Below are positions 1 through 8,782 of a stretch of DNA of 64,000 nt, piece by piece. This DNA comes from CAYPNF01 sp964411985 (lineage in GTDB: Bacteria > Verrucomicrobiota > Verrucomicrobiia > Limisphaerales > J093): NCBI GenBank assembly GCA_964411985.1, contig CAYPNF010000006.1:62001-126000 (forward strand), given 5' to 3'. How positions within the stretch are numbered: position 1 is the stretch's first letter; each line of letters starts with the position of its first letter. The position numbers and the translations under genes were made by a program. The notes under the pieces are model-generated. The model saw only the letters and a list, made by a program, of their open reading frames with translations, was not told where the DNA came from and did not search any database.

Positions 1-865
1 CGTCCTGGGGGCGAAAGTAGATGCGGTAGTTGTTCCGGTTCATGGCGTAGCCATCCCAATCCACCAGCATGACCGAGAGCGCGGCGTAGGTGAGGAAATG
101 ATCCACATCCAGCACCTTCTGGATCTTCTCCCAGCGCTTGGCGGCATCCTTCTCGTGCACTGCCTCCCGGAGCGCATTTAGGTCGGCGTCGTTGTCAGGG
201 CCTTTGCCGGACTCCCGGCTCAGGTTGCCGTCGATGTCGCGGACAAACCCTCCTTCGTAAAGGTTTCCATCGGGATTGCCGAAGAACACTTGCAGAAACT
301 CTTTCTCGAACCCCTCCTTCACGACATAGAGGCCCAGGTCCCGGTCGTTCAAACGCACTTTGGCCCAAGCCACCCGTGGGGTGGGAACTCCCGCGGCGCG
401 AAACATCTCGCTTCCCATGAACTCGCTCAAGCGCGTGGGGTCCTGGACGGAGTTGTTGAGGTGAATCCTCCGCAGTCCGTAGAGACGCTGGCGTTTGATG
501 TACTTGTCGATCCCGAGTGTCATGGCGGGGCGATCATCCAGCATCCGGAAGCTTCCCGCCGCTCCTTTTAGCTTGATGCCGACCTCGGGGTAGGGGCGGC
601 CGTTTACTACGACCGTGGCTGGGGTATAAGTTCGAGGGTGTTTTTGGAGTGCCTGGTAGTTCGTTTTCCCCAGCTGAACGTGGACGTCAAGCACGGTGGG
701 TTGATCAAAGATGGCGCTGCCAGGCAGCTTACTGTTCTGGAGGGGGGCCGGGAATGGCGGAGGTCCAGGTTCGGCGGCTTGGGTACAGCCGGAGGTCAGG
801 AGGAGACTGCTGGTGAGCACTAGTAAAAGTCCCAGCAAAAGGCACGGCATCAGGGCGCGTTTCAA
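1..865 (-). CDS. CotH kinase-like lipoprotein (partial, C-terminus outside window)
   Basis: The reverse strand is open from a start near 865 to the window edge (288 codons, no stop). The N-terminus, read from a TTG at 865 (or ATG at 850), is a basic start, a long Leu/Val stretch and a lipobox ending LLTSGC, so a secreted lipoprotein is expected. The body carries CotH-type blocks: 'RIHLNNSVQDPTRLSE', 'EMFRAAGVPTPRVAWAKV', 'GLYVVKEGFEKEFL' and 'GNLYEGG', then 'ALSVMLVDWDGYAMNRNN' near the cut edge. CotH proteins are atypical protein kinases first known from Bacillus spores; in Verrucomicrobiota and Planctomycetota, secreted CotH domains are common and their substrates unknown. The ATG at 850 would remove the two basic residues before the hydrophobic core, so TTG is preferred. 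Family is fairly sure, function is not. Confidence 0.8.
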   Translation of the reverse strand, partial: MKRALMPCLLLGLLLVLTSSLLLTSGCTQAAEPGPPPFPAPLQNSKLPGSAIFDQPTVLDVHVQLGKTNYQALQKHPRTYTPATVVVNGRPYPEVGIKLKGAAGSFRMLDDRPAMTLGIDKYIKRQRLYGLRRIHLNNSVQDPTRLSEFMGSEMFRAAGVPTPRVAWAKVRLNDRDLGLYVVKEGFEKEFLQVFFGNPDGNLYEGGFVRDIDGNLSRESGKGPDNDADLNALREAVHEKDAAKRWEKIQKVLDVDHFLTYAALSVMLVDWDGYAMNRNNYRIYFRPQD

Positions 866-1090
866 GTCCGCCCATCCCCGGCTGGAGGAGCGGCAGGCGT
901 CCTGGTGCTTGAGCCTTGCGCATCGCATTGTGGTGAAAAGCTAGTGGAGCCTGGGACAAGGCACAAGTCGCGCCTTTGAAAATGTCCACGAGGGATTAGG
1001 CCATCGATGATCACCAGCCCAACCGAGGTGTGACAGCTGTCATGGAGTACGGCGGGAAGCGAAGCGCCACGCCGTTTTGGGACCCTTCGG

Positions 1091-2161
1091 ATGGTTCAGG
1101 GCGATTCGAATCCTAAAAACTCAAGGTTTGGACTTGGAACCGAGGTCGCTCGCTCTACACTCGCGCTCACCGTGCATACCGATTTGAAGCCACTTCAGGA
1201 AACGATCGCAGCCCACCAGCCCAGGCTGGAAGCGATCCGAGGCGAGATGGCCCGGAACATCATCGGGCAGCAACAACTCATCGAACGACTCTTGGTGGGG
1301 CTCCTCGCCAATGGTCACGTCCTGCTGGAGGGGGTGCCTGGGCTTGCCAAAACGGCCACCGTCAATGCCTTGGCCCAGTGCCTCCACCTCAAGTTTGCGC
1401 GTGTCCAGTTTACGCCGGACCTGCTGCCTGGCGACCTCATCGGCAACCTGGTGTTCAACCCGCGCGACAACTCCTATCACACCCGCAAAGGTCCGGTCTT
1501 CGCCAATTTGGTGTTGGCGGACGAAATCAACCGCGCTCCCGCCAAAGTGCAGAGCGCGTTGCTGGAAGCAATGCAGGAGCGCCAGATTACCATTGGCGAG
1601 GAGAGTTTCCTGCTGCCTTCGCCCTTCCTGGTGCTGGCGACCATGAATCCGATTGAACAGGAAGGCACCTACTCCCTGCCGGAAGCCCAGCTGGATCGGT
1701 TCATGCTCAAGGTGCGCGTTACCTATCCCAGCGAAGCGGAGGAAAGGCAGATCATGGCCCTGATGGCCCGGACCGCTACCCGACCCAGTTTGAAGACAAT
1801 CCTGCACCCTGAGGATATTCTTGCTATGCGCGCTTTGGTAGACGAGGTGCACGTGGACGAGCAGATCTCGGATTATATTGTTCGTCTGGTTTCCACCACC
1901 CGGGATGCCTCGAAGTATGCGCCGAAGATGAAGCCGTTTATCCGGTTTGGGAGTTCACCGCGGGCTTCGATCAATCTTTCCTTGGCGGCCAAGGCCTATG
2001 CCTTTCTCCACGGCCGACCCCACGTGACCCCCATGGATATCAAGGCCATTGGCCCTGATGTGCTCCGCCACCGCGTGGTGACCTCGTTTGAGGCCGATGC
2101 GGACGGGGTCACCAGTGAGGACATCGTTCAGCACATCCTCACGCAGGTTCCGGTGCCTTGA
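1091..2161 (+). CDS. MoxR-family AAA+ ATPase
   Basis: MoxR ATPases act as chaperone-like partners of von Willebrand factor A (VWA) proteins encoded beside them. The protein has a Walker A 'GVPGLAKT', Walker B 'LVLADEINRAP', sensor-type 'LATMNPIEQEGTYSLPEAQLDRFM' (two adjacent family blocks) and the C-terminal lid with 'GSSPRASINL'. From the ATG at 1091 it is 356 residues; the first 27 have no family character, and a GTG at 1172 gives about 329 residues, close to the usual size. It opens a six-gene run in which every later gene overlaps or lies within 13 bp of the last, ending with two VWA proteins and a TPR protein: the classical moxR-bat layout, linked to envelope integrity and stress tolerance in Bacteroidetes, Francisella and Leptospira. 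The family call is firm; the start is uncertain. Confidence 0.93.
   Translation: MVQGDSNPKNSRFGLGTEVARSTLALTVHTDLKPLQETIAAHQPRLEAIRGEMARNIIGQQQLIERLLVGLLANGHVLLEGVPGLAKTATVNALAQCLHLKFARVQFTPDLLPGDLIGNLVFNPRDNSYHTRKGPVFANLVLADEINRAPAKVQSALLEAMQERQITIGEESFLLPSPFLVLATMNPIEQEGTYSLPEAQLDRFMLKVRVTYPSEAEERQIMALMARTATRPSLKTILHPEDILAMRALVDEVHVDEQISDYIVRLVSTTRDASKYAPKMKPFIRFGSSPRASINLSLAAKAYAFLHGRPHVTPMDIKAIGPDVLRHRVVTSFEADADGVTSEDIVQHILTQVPVP
1134..1161 (+). promoter_or_regulatory. candidate housekeeping-type promoter before or inside moxR start
   Basis: TTGGAA (1134-1139), 16-bp spacer, TACACT (1156-1161): 4/6 matches to each sigma-70 box. Transcription would begin near 1168, only a few bases before an in-frame GTG at 1172. 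If real, the MoxR protein starts at 1172 on a nearly leaderless message, not at the ATG at 1091. Weak on its own; mentioned because the ilv leader further along shows the same arrangement. Confidence 0.35.
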
Positions 2162-2174
2162 GACGGGAGCTGTG

Positions 2175-3095
2175 ATGAAGGATACAACTCCTCCGACAAC
2201 GACCCCATCCGAAGTTCTGCGCCGGGTTCACTTGGTGGAACTTCGTGCGCGGCGTTTGGTGGAGGATCTTCTGGCAGGACCGTATCGGTCGGTCTTCCGG
2301 GGGCGTGGATTGGAGTTCGACGACATCCGCGAGTACCAACCGGGAGACGATGTACGTTCCATCGATTGGCACACAACGGCCCGGACGGGCACGGTGCAGA
2401 TCAAGCAGAATGTGGAAGAACGGTGCCTGACCGTGATGTTGGCCGTGGATCTGAGTGCCTCGGGCGATTTTGGATCGGTTCCACAGAGCAAGCGGGAGTT
2501 GACTGCGGAATTGGCCGCTGTGCTGGCCCTCAGTGCGGTAATCAACAACGACCGGGTGGGGCTCCTGTTATTTACAGACAAGGTGGAGCAGTACATGCCT
2601 CCTCGAACGGGTCGACGCCAGGCTGTGGGCATCGTGAGTGCGATTCTGGGCCACCAGGCGCAATCGCGGTGTACTTCCGTGCGCAACGCCCTACAAACCT
2701 TAGGCAGCACCCTTCGTCGCCGTAGCACAGTTTTTCTATTGTCGGATTTCCTCGACCAAGGGTTCGAGCGCACGCTCAAGCTGGCAGGCCAGCAACATGA
2801 GCTCATCGCGGTCAGCATCCAGGATGGGGCGGAGAACCGGTTGCCGGAAGTGGGTTGGTTGGTCTGCGAGGATTCCGAGACCGGCGAGCTCATCGAATTG
2901 GACACGGCCAACCCCAAGGTCCGGCATGCGTTTGAGGTGGCTCGTTTGGCGCGGATGTCGGCGCTTCACGAAGCATTCCGCAAGGCAGGGGTCGATTGGA
3001 TTTCCTGCGAAACGGGAAAACCGTACCAACGCGCCTTGCTGCAGTTCTTCGAGCGGCGGCAGCAGCGGCGGCACGGACCGGCGAAGGCTATTTGA
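2175..3095 (+). CDS. DUF58 domain protein (Bat operon)
   Basis: 306 residues from ATG 2175, which has a GGGAG ribosome site about 8 bases upstream; a longer reading from 2088 would overlap moxR by 74 bases and lacks family sequence. Diagnostic DUF58 block 'GRGLEFDDIREYQPGDDVR' followed by 'IDWHTTARTG'. After it comes a VWA-like fold beginning 'LAVDLSASGDFG', where the first two metal-site residues (D, S) of the MIDAS motif are present, and a later 'VFLLSDFLDQG'. DUF58 proteins almost always sit between a MoxR ATPase and BatA/BatB and are thought to be their cytoplasmic adaptor. Lies 13 bp after moxR and 7 bp before the next gene. Confidence 0.9.
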   Translation: MKDTTPPTTTPSEVLRRVHLVELRARRLVEDLLAGPYRSVFRGRGLEFDDIREYQPGDDVRSIDWHTTARTGTVQIKQNVEERCLTVMLAVDLSASGDFGSVPQSKRELTAELAAVLALSAVINNDRVGLLLFTDKVEQYMPPRTGRRQAVGIVSAILGHQAQSRCTSVRNALQTLGSTLRRRSTVFLLSDFLDQGFERTLKLAGQQHELIAVSIQDGAENRLPEVGWLVCEDSETGELIELDTANPKVRHAFEVARLARMSALHEAFRKAGVDWISCETGKPYQRALLQFFERRQQRRHGPAKAI

Positions 3096-3102
3096 TCCGC
3101 TC

Positions 3103-3633
3103 ATGACCGAAACCAACCTCATCGAAGATCTGCGCCGGCTCTCGCCACCGGATTATTCGTGGTTGGAGGCGATTCTTTTCCTCGTGCTCTTCGGAGCTGG
3201 GCTTTACGCGGTGACGCGGTTTCTTCGCCGCCGCCGCGAGGCGGAGTTACCTGTCCTGGCGGGCACGGCTCTCTGGGATTCGGCTCTTGAGCAGCTGGAA
3301 GCCCTGACGCATCTCCTGGCTTCGGAGCACTCACGCGAGTATGGCATCCGGTCGACGGAGATCCTGCGTGGCTACGTCGAGGCCCGTTACACCCTGCGCG
3401 CGCCCACGCTGGCCACCGAGGAATTCCTGGCGTCTGCCATGTCCTCTTCGGCCTTGCCCCGCGAGCACCGTGTCTCGCTTGGTCACTTTCTGGAGCTTTG
3501 TGACTTGCTCAAGTTCGCCCGCCATATGGGTTCGGCCGATGAATTGCGGCAACTCCACGCAGCGGCGGTGGCCTTCATTGTGGCTTCTCGTCCTTCTACG
3601 CCCCCAGCGGAACGGGAAGGAGGGGGACGATGA
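3103..3633 (+). CDS. DUF4381-like membrane protein (Bat operon)
   Basis: 176 residues from ATG 3103. A single membrane helix ('WLEAILFLVLFGAGLYAVTRF', in part) near residues 18-38 is followed by a basic patch RRRRE and a soluble helical domain of about 120 residues. Position between DUF58 and BatA, size and the one-helix topology match the DUF4381 family, which appears in moxR-bat operons and has no known activity. The last 3 bases overlap the next gene's start, so translation is probably coupled; a strong GGAAGGAGGGGG ribosome site for the next gene is inside its 3' end. The family assignment comes mainly from context and topology. Confidence 0.7.
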   Translation: MTETNLIEDLRRLSPPDYSWLEAILFLVLFGAGLYAVTRFLRRRREAELPVLAGTALWDSALEQLEALTHLLASEHSREYGIRSTEILRGYVEARYTLRAPTLATEEFLASAMSSSALPREHRVSLGHFLELCDLLKFARHMGSADELRQLHAAAVAFIVASRPSTPPAEREGGGR

Positions 3634-4586
3634 TCATGGCCACGGTCCGGTTCGCCTCGCCCTGGTGGTTTCTTGCGTTACTGCTGGTGGCCTTGCTGGC
3701 TTGGTGGCGTGGCCAACGCGGGAGCAGGGCTGCTCTTTCCTTTAGCTCTGCCACTCTGCTTGCGGCTGCTGCCCGGACGGTTCAGAGCCATCGGGGACGG
3801 TGGCTGGGCGCTTTGCGTCTCTTTGCCCTCGTGCTCGTGGTCGTGGCGCTCGCCAGGCCCCAAATCGAGAAGTCGCAGTTGAGAGAGGATCGGCGCGGGA
3901 TCAACATCATGCTGACCCTTGATTTCTCGGGCACCATGCGGACTACGGACTTCTTCCTCGACGGGCGCCGCATTTCAAGGTCAGAGGGTATGAAGCAGAT
4001 TTCGGGGGAATTCATTCGTTCGCGTCCCAACGACCGGGTGGGAGTGGTGACCTTCGACCGGGATGCATCGTTGGCTAGTCCTCTAACCCTGGACCACGAG
4101 TGGCTCCTGGAGAGGCTAAAAACGGAAACCAACGGGATGGGTACGGCCATCGGCCCTGCGCTCATCGTTTCTGCTGGGCATCTTCAGCATCATACCAACG
4201 AGAGCCGGGTGATCATTCTCATGACCGATGCCGAGAACATTACGGGCTATCCAGACCCGGAAACGGTGGCGGAGGCACTGCGACCGCTTGGGATCCGCAT
4301 TTACTGCATCCAGGTGCTGAGTCCAGGGCAGTCGGTGCCCCGGAATGATCTGAGCGAGATGTTTACCCAAGTGGCGGTGCGAACCGGTGGTGGTTTCTTC
4401 CGCGTGCGGAGCGGTCCCGATCTTCGGTCGGTCTATGGCGAGATCGACAAACTGGAAAAGCAGAAGCTGACGGATCGGAAACAGAAAGCGTGGGATGAGC
4501 TGTTCCCGTGGTTGGCACTCCCTGCTTTGGGTTTGTTGGCTGGAGAACAGTTAATGTCTCATACCCGGTGGAGGCGTTTGCCGTGA
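3630..4586 (+). CDS. batA: BatA-like VWA membrane protein
   Basis: 318 residues. Two N-terminal helices (about 10-25 and 58-75, the second ending in 'ALARPQ', a hallmark of BatA/BatB), a periplasmic VWA domain of about 200 residues, and a C-terminal helix near 'FPWLALPALGLLAG'. The MIDAS first block is 'LDFSGTM', i.e. D-x-S-G-T in place of the usual D-x-S-x-S; later blocks 'MGTAIGPAL' and 'ILMTDAENITG' supply the other metal-site Thr and Asp. A T for the second Ser can still ligate metal, but this differs from the sister protein downstream. ATG 3630 overlaps the previous stop and has the strongest ribosome site of the operon. VWA proteins of this type are anchored in the inner membrane and are presumed partners of the MoxR ATPase. 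Confidence 0.88.
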   Translation: MIMATVRFASPWWFLALLLVALLAWWRGQRGSRAALSFSSATLLAAAARTVQSHRGRWLGALRLFALVLVVVALARPQIEKSQLREDRRGINIMLTLDFSGTMRTTDFFLDGRRISRSEGMKQISGEFIRSRPNDRVGVVTFDRDASLASPLTLDHEWLLERLKTETNGMGTAIGPALIVSAGHLQHHTNESRVIILMTDAENITGYPDPETVAEALRPLGIRIYCIQVLSPGQSVPRNDLSEMFTQVAVRTGGGFFRVRSGPDLRSVYGEIDKLEKQKLTDRKQKAWDELFPWLALPALGLLAGEQLMSHTRWRRLP

Positions 4587-5605
4587 AGTTTGGCGTGCCA
4601 CCGTGGTTGATTCTTGTCCCGATTCTGGTGCTCGGGCTGTTGTGGCTTTGGGCCTGGTCAGGCCGGCGGGCACGCCGGGTATTGGAGGGCGCCTGGAACA
4701 CGCCGCTGCTGGGGCGCCTTATTGCGTCTGTGGATCCCATCCGCCGGAGGCTCAAGTATGCAGCGATGGCCTTGGGGGTGGCCCTGCTGACCGTTGCCTT
4801 AGCCAGGCCGCAGTGGGGACAGAGTGAGATTGAACTCGAACGGACAGGTGTCGACCTGATGATCGCTCTGGACGTCTCCCGCTCTATGCTGGCAGGGGAC
4901 GCGGGCGGGACGAACCGCTTGAGTGCGGCGACGGGCGCGTTGCAGCAGCTGCTGGGCGAGCTGGGAGGCGACCGGGTGGGATTGGTCATCTTTGCCGGAG
5001 AGGCATTTGTTGCGGCACCGCTGACGCGGGATCACACTGCGCTGGATCGGGCCTTGGGCGCGGCCGGTCCTTGGAGCGTTTCTCGTCAGGGGAGCAACCT
5101 GGGGGAAGCCATTAAGAAAGCGTCGGAAAGCTTCGAACGAGCGGCCCAAGGTCCGCGCGCCCTGCTGGTGGTGAGTGATGGTGAGCAGTTGCAGGGAGAA
5201 GCTGTTCAGGCGACGCAGGCTGCGGCGAAGGAGGGAATCCGCATTCATACGGCGGGAGTGGGCTCGGCTTTCGGGGCCAGAGTGCCGATGTATGGCAGTG
5301 ATCCGACTCGGATTGTGCGGAACGCGGCGGGCCGGGAAGTGGTTTCCCGCCGAGACGAGCAGCGGTTGCAGAGCATTGCCTCGAGTGGAGGCGGAAAGTA
5401 CGTGCGCATCGAAGGGCCGAATAGTAAGATTTTGGTGGAATGGTTCCGGGAAGCCTCGGCCAGCCTTCCCCGAACCACCGAGAAGCGGAAGGTCAACGAA
5501 CCGCAGGAGCAATACCAGTGGGCTTTGGCACTCGCCTTCGGGTTCCTGGCCGCCGAGTGGGTTTTGGGTGATCGTAAGAAACCTCATTCCCGAGGTGCTC
5601 CATGA
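4583..5605 (+). CDS. batB: BatB-like VWA membrane protein
   Basis: 340 residues from GTG 4583, which overlaps the batA stop (GTGA) and follows a GGTGGAGG ribosome site; the longer ATG at 4508 would add 25 residues that are only batA in another frame. Two N-terminal helices ('WLILVPILVLGLLWLWAW' and 'MALGVALLTVALARPQ'), then a VWA domain with complete MIDAS: 'IALDVSRSM', 'RQGSNLGEAI' and 'LVVSDGEQLQG'. A C-terminal helix 'ALALAFGFLAAEWVLG' ends the protein. BatA and BatB are ancient duplicates that are thought to act as a pair. The stop codon overlaps the start of the TPR gene. Confidence 0.9.
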   Translation: MKFGVPPWLILVPILVLGLLWLWAWSGRRARRVLEGAWNTPLLGRLIASVDPIRRRLKYAAMALGVALLTVALARPQWGQSEIELERTGVDLMIALDVSRSMLAGDAGGTNRLSAATGALQQLLGELGGDRVGLVIFAGEAFVAAPLTRDHTALDRALGAAGPWSVSRQGSNLGEAIKKASESFERAAQGPRALLVVSDGEQLQGEAVQATQAAAKEGIRIHTAGVGSAFGARVPMYGSDPTRIVRNAAGREVVSRRDEQRLQSIASSGGGKYVRIEGPNSKILVEWFREASASLPRTTEKRKVNEPQEQYQWALALAFGFLAAEWVLGDRKKPHSRGAP

Positions 5606-7140
5606 GAACCATTCTGAGATTCGTATTCATCGGAGTCTTCTTCGTATTGCTGGCGTTACGGTTACCCGCCAGGGGAGAGGAGGCGACGACACCATGGTTG
5701 AAGTATAACGCGGGGGTGGAAGCCTACGCCAAAGGGGATTATACCAACGCTTTCCAGGCTTGGCAGGACCTTACCCTCCAACCCCTGCCGAAGTCCCTAA
5801 AGCGACCGGTCTGGTTTCAGTTGGGCAATGTACAGTTCCGTGAAGGCGAACCGCTCGAAACAAGTGCCCCCGAGCAAACCGTGGAGCTCTGGCGTCGAAG
5901 CTGTGATTCCTATCGTTCGGCGCTTCTCCTTCAGCCACGCGATCCTGCGGCGCGTCACAATCTGGATCTCGTGCAAGCCCGCCTGGCGCGGTTGTTACAC
6001 CGGTTAGGCAGGGAATCGCTTCAGCAGGCGGAAGGCAAGTTGCTCGACGATGCGATTACCCTGCTGCAACCTGCCTTGGACAACCTGGAGGAGGCAACCA
6101 CTTTGGCTCCCCAGGACGACGCCATACGCAGCGATCGCGACCGCGCATCCCGCGCCCTCCGCGAGCGTCTCCTGGAACGGGCTCAAGACGATGAGAAGAA
6201 AGGCGACGAATCGGCGACCCAAGGCACGCGATGGTTCAACCGGCAAGCCGAAGACCATTACCGAGATGCGCTGGACGACCTCGCCACGGCTCGGCGTCGT
6301 GCTGCAACCTCTCCGCCCCCCCAGGAAGGAGTCACTCCGGCGCAATCGGACCCGTTAGACCAGGCCGCGGCCCAGGCGGAACAGCGGGTCAGCGACAAGC
6401 TCTCCAAACTGCTGACTCGCATGGGGCAGGCAGAGCAGAAGGAAGGAAAGCAGCAGGAGGAGATGAATCCTGACGAAGCCTTTGGCGCGTACGAGCGGGC
6501 ACTGGAGCATTTCCAGGCGGCGCAGCAGGTTCAGCCGGAGAATGGTCCCGCTCGGCGCGGGGAGCGGGAGGTCCGGGCCGCCATGGAGCAGCTTCACGTG
6601 CGTCAAGGCCGCGAAGAGTTGGCGCGAGGCAAGCAGGCCTTGGAGAACCAGAGCCCTCGGGCAGCTTCCGCGCTCTCCTCCGCACTGGGCAACTTCGAGG
6701 CTGCGATGGAATTGAACGCTCTTAACGAAGAAGCGAAGGCAGGGGCGGAAGAGGCGAGAAAACTTCTGCCTGCGGCGCTCAACCTGGCGGGAAAAGCGGA
6801 ACTCAAAGCCGGAGATCGCTCCGAGCCAGAATCCAGCAGCGATGCCTTGAACCACTACCAGGAGGCAGAGAAAGACTATCGCCAGTCTCTCGAACTTCAA
6901 CCGGGACAGGGTGAGGCGAAGAAAGGCATGCAGGAGGCCGAGGAGAAGGCCGCTCGCATGCGAGAGAAAGTTTCCAAGGAGGCCGAGCAACAGGCCCAGC
7001 AGGGCTCAGGAAAACCGCCCCGCAGCCTTCAGTCCCTGCTGGGGCAGGTGGATGAAACCGAGCGGCAAACCAACCCCAATCGCCAGCGGCAGCGCGGAAG
7101 AAAGAACCTCGGCGAAAAGAAGAACGAACTTGATTGGTGA
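5602..7140 (+). CDS. TPR-repeat protein, BatC/BatE-like
   Basis: 512 residues with a signal peptide ('ILRFVFIGVFFVLLALRL' then 'PARGEE'). The mature part is almost entirely helical repeats: an opening TPR ('YNAGVEAYAKGDYTNAFQAW'), then several Glu/Gln/Ala-rich repeats with recurring 'ALE(H/N)FQAA...' units, and a basic tail 'RQRGRKNLGEKKNELDW'. Bat operons usually end in one or two TPR proteins (BatC, BatE) in the periplasm that bind the VWA pair; length here is roughly that of a BatC plus extra repeats. The ATG overlaps the batB stop by 4 bases. Repeat boundaries are imprecise by eye. Confidence 0.8.
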   Translation: MRTILRFVFIGVFFVLLALRLPARGEEATTPWLKYNAGVEAYAKGDYTNAFQAWQDLTLQPLPKSLKRPVWFQLGNVQFREGEPLETSAPEQTVELWRRSCDSYRSALLLQPRDPAARHNLDLVQARLARLLHRLGRESLQQAEGKLLDDAITLLQPALDNLEEATTLAPQDDAIRSDRDRASRALRERLLERAQDDEKKGDESATQGTRWFNRQAEDHYRDALDDLATARRRAATSPPPQEGVTPAQSDPLDQAAAQAEQRVSDKLSKLLTRMGQAEQKEGKQQEEMNPDEAFGAYERALEHFQAAQQVQPENGPARRGEREVRAAMEQLHVRQGREELARGKQALENQSPRAASALSSALGNFEAAMELNALNEEAKAGAEEARKLLPAALNLAGKAELKAGDRSEPESSSDALNHYQEAEKDYRQSLELQPGQGEAKKGMQEAEEKAARMREKVSKEAEQQAQQGSGKPPRSLQSLLGQVDETERQTNPNRQRQRGRKNLGEKKNELDW

Positions 7141-7167
7141 TCCTTGATTGGCGTATCTCAAAATCCC

Positions 7168-8670
7168 ATGAACTCAACGACCCCTCGACTGGCACTCTTG
7201 GCACTGACCCTGTGCTTTGGCGTCCTTTGTGAAGAACCACTGGCCGCCAAGCCCGCTCTCCCGCGGAGTACCCCGGAAAAGCAGGGGATCGCTTCCAGTG
7301 CCATTCTCGGTTTCCTGGAGGAGGCTGAGGCCAAGATCGACGCTTTGCATAGCATCGTGATCGTTCGCCACGGGCAGGTTGTGACAGAGGGGTGGTGGGC
7401 GCCCTATGGACGGGAAACCACGCACGAACTTTACTCCTTGAGCAAGAGTTTTACCTCCACCGCGGTGGGAATGGCGGTAGCCGAAGGCCGCATGAGCATC
7501 GACGATACGGTGATCTCTTTCTTTCCCGACGATGCGCCCGCAAATCCGAGCGCCAATCTGAAAGCGATGCGCGTGCGGGATTTGCTTTGCATGTCGACAG
7601 GGCATCAAACCGAGCCACCCACGGGTCCCGACAAGGTTTGCGCGAAATCCTTCCTCGCCCATGAGGTGCCGTTCAAGCCTGGTACTCGGTTCCTCTACAA
7701 TACCGCGGCGACTTTTATGCTCTCCGCCATTGTCCAGAAAGCAACGGGCCAAACCGTGGCGGAGTACCTCAAGCCGCGCCTCTTCGAACCGCTGGGCATC
7801 AGTAAGCCGGTTTGGGACGCCAATTTTCAGGGAATCTCGCTTGGGGGTTATGGCTTGAACGTACGCACGGAGGATATCGCCAGCTTCGGACAGCTCTACC
7901 TGCAGAGAGGGAAATGGAACGGCAAGCAACTGATCCCGGCTTCCTGGGTGGACTTGGCCACCAGCAAGCAGACTTCCAACGGCAGCAGCCCCACGAGCGA
8001 TTGGGATCAAGGATATGGATTTCAGTTCTGGCGATGCCGCAACGGTGCCTACCGCGGCGACGGAGCCTTTGGCCAGTATTGCATTGTCATGCCGCAACAG
8101 GACGCAGTCATCGCAATTACCAGCGGGCTTGGGGACATGCAGGCGGTCTTGAACCTGGTGTGGGATCGACTTTTGCCCGCCATGCAGGCCAAGCCCCTTC
8201 GCGCCGATCCCGGAGCTGCAGGGAAACTGGCGGACAAGTTGGCGGCGCTCAAGTTACCTCCGGTCAAGCCTTCCGGTGGAGAGGCAGTTTCGCCGACCCA
8301 CTATGGCAAGACCTTCCAGTTTCCGCCCAACGAACAGCAGCTGGAATCGGTTCAACTGACCCAGGATCAGGGGGCCAGGAGGGTGAACTTGCGGATTCGG
8401 GTTGCAGGTAAAGATCAGACAGTTTCTTGTGGTCAAGGGGAATGGGTCAGGGGTCGTTTCACGATGGGGCAGGCCAAAGACCGCGCGGTGGGGGCGAGTG
8501 GCGCCTGGATGGCCGATGACCTATACGTGGCGAAACTGTGCCTCTACGAAACGCCCTACATCCTGACCCTGAAACTGCGCTTTGCCGGAGATCAGCTGAC
8601 CTTCGAAAGCGAGCAGAACGTGGCCTTTGGGGCCCGCTCAATCAAAGTGTTAGGAGAGTTTCGCAAGTAG
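7168..8670 (+). CDS. secreted serine hydrolase, class C beta-lactamase fold
   Basis: 500 residues from ATG 7168, which places a signal peptide (MNSTTPRLALLALTLCFGVL) directly at the N-terminus; an upstream TTG would add eight residues before it. Catalytic blocks of the penicillin-binding/esterase superfamily are present: S-x-x-K as 'LYSLSKSFTS', the Y-x-N element as 'FLYNTAAT', and a C-terminal 'YRGDGAFGQY' in the place of the K/H-S-G strand. The last 130 residues are a separate beta-rich region. Relatives include periplasmic esterases, D-amino-acid peptidases and amide hydrolases, so the substrate cannot be named. It starts 27 bp after the Bat operon on the same strand and could be cotranscribed. 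Confidence 0.85.
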   Translation: MNSTTPRLALLALTLCFGVLCEEPLAAKPALPRSTPEKQGIASSAILGFLEEAEAKIDALHSIVIVRHGQVVTEGWWAPYGRETTHELYSLSKSFTSTAVGMAVAEGRMSIDDTVISFFPDDAPANPSANLKAMRVRDLLCMSTGHQTEPPTGPDKVCAKSFLAHEVPFKPGTRFLYNTAATFMLSAIVQKATGQTVAEYLKPRLFEPLGISKPVWDANFQGISLGGYGLNVRTEDIASFGQLYLQRGKWNGKQLIPASWVDLATSKQTSNGSSPTSDWDQGYGFQFWRCRNGAYRGDGAFGQYCIVMPQQDAVIAITSGLGDMQAVLNLVWDRLLPAMQAKPLRADPGAAGKLADKLAALKLPPVKPSGGEAVSPTHYGKTFQFPPNEQQLESVQLTQDQGARRVNLRIRVAGKDQTVSCGQGEWVRGRFTMGQAKDRAVGASGAWMADDLYVAKLCLYETPYILTLKLRFAGDQLTFESEQNVAFGARSIKVLGEFRK

Positions 8671-8782
8671 GTTCGATCGGAGGCCGCCTACATCCCCTAC
8701 CAAGGGTGCGGATTGGGTGGACAACGGTGATCTTGGCTCGTCTTGGCGGACCCAAGGAGGGATTCGCGCATGTAGAAGTAGA

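Noticed and set aside
4363..4989. 208-codon reverse frame across batA/batB
   Set aside because: No start signal or family features; codon pattern is that of a shadow.
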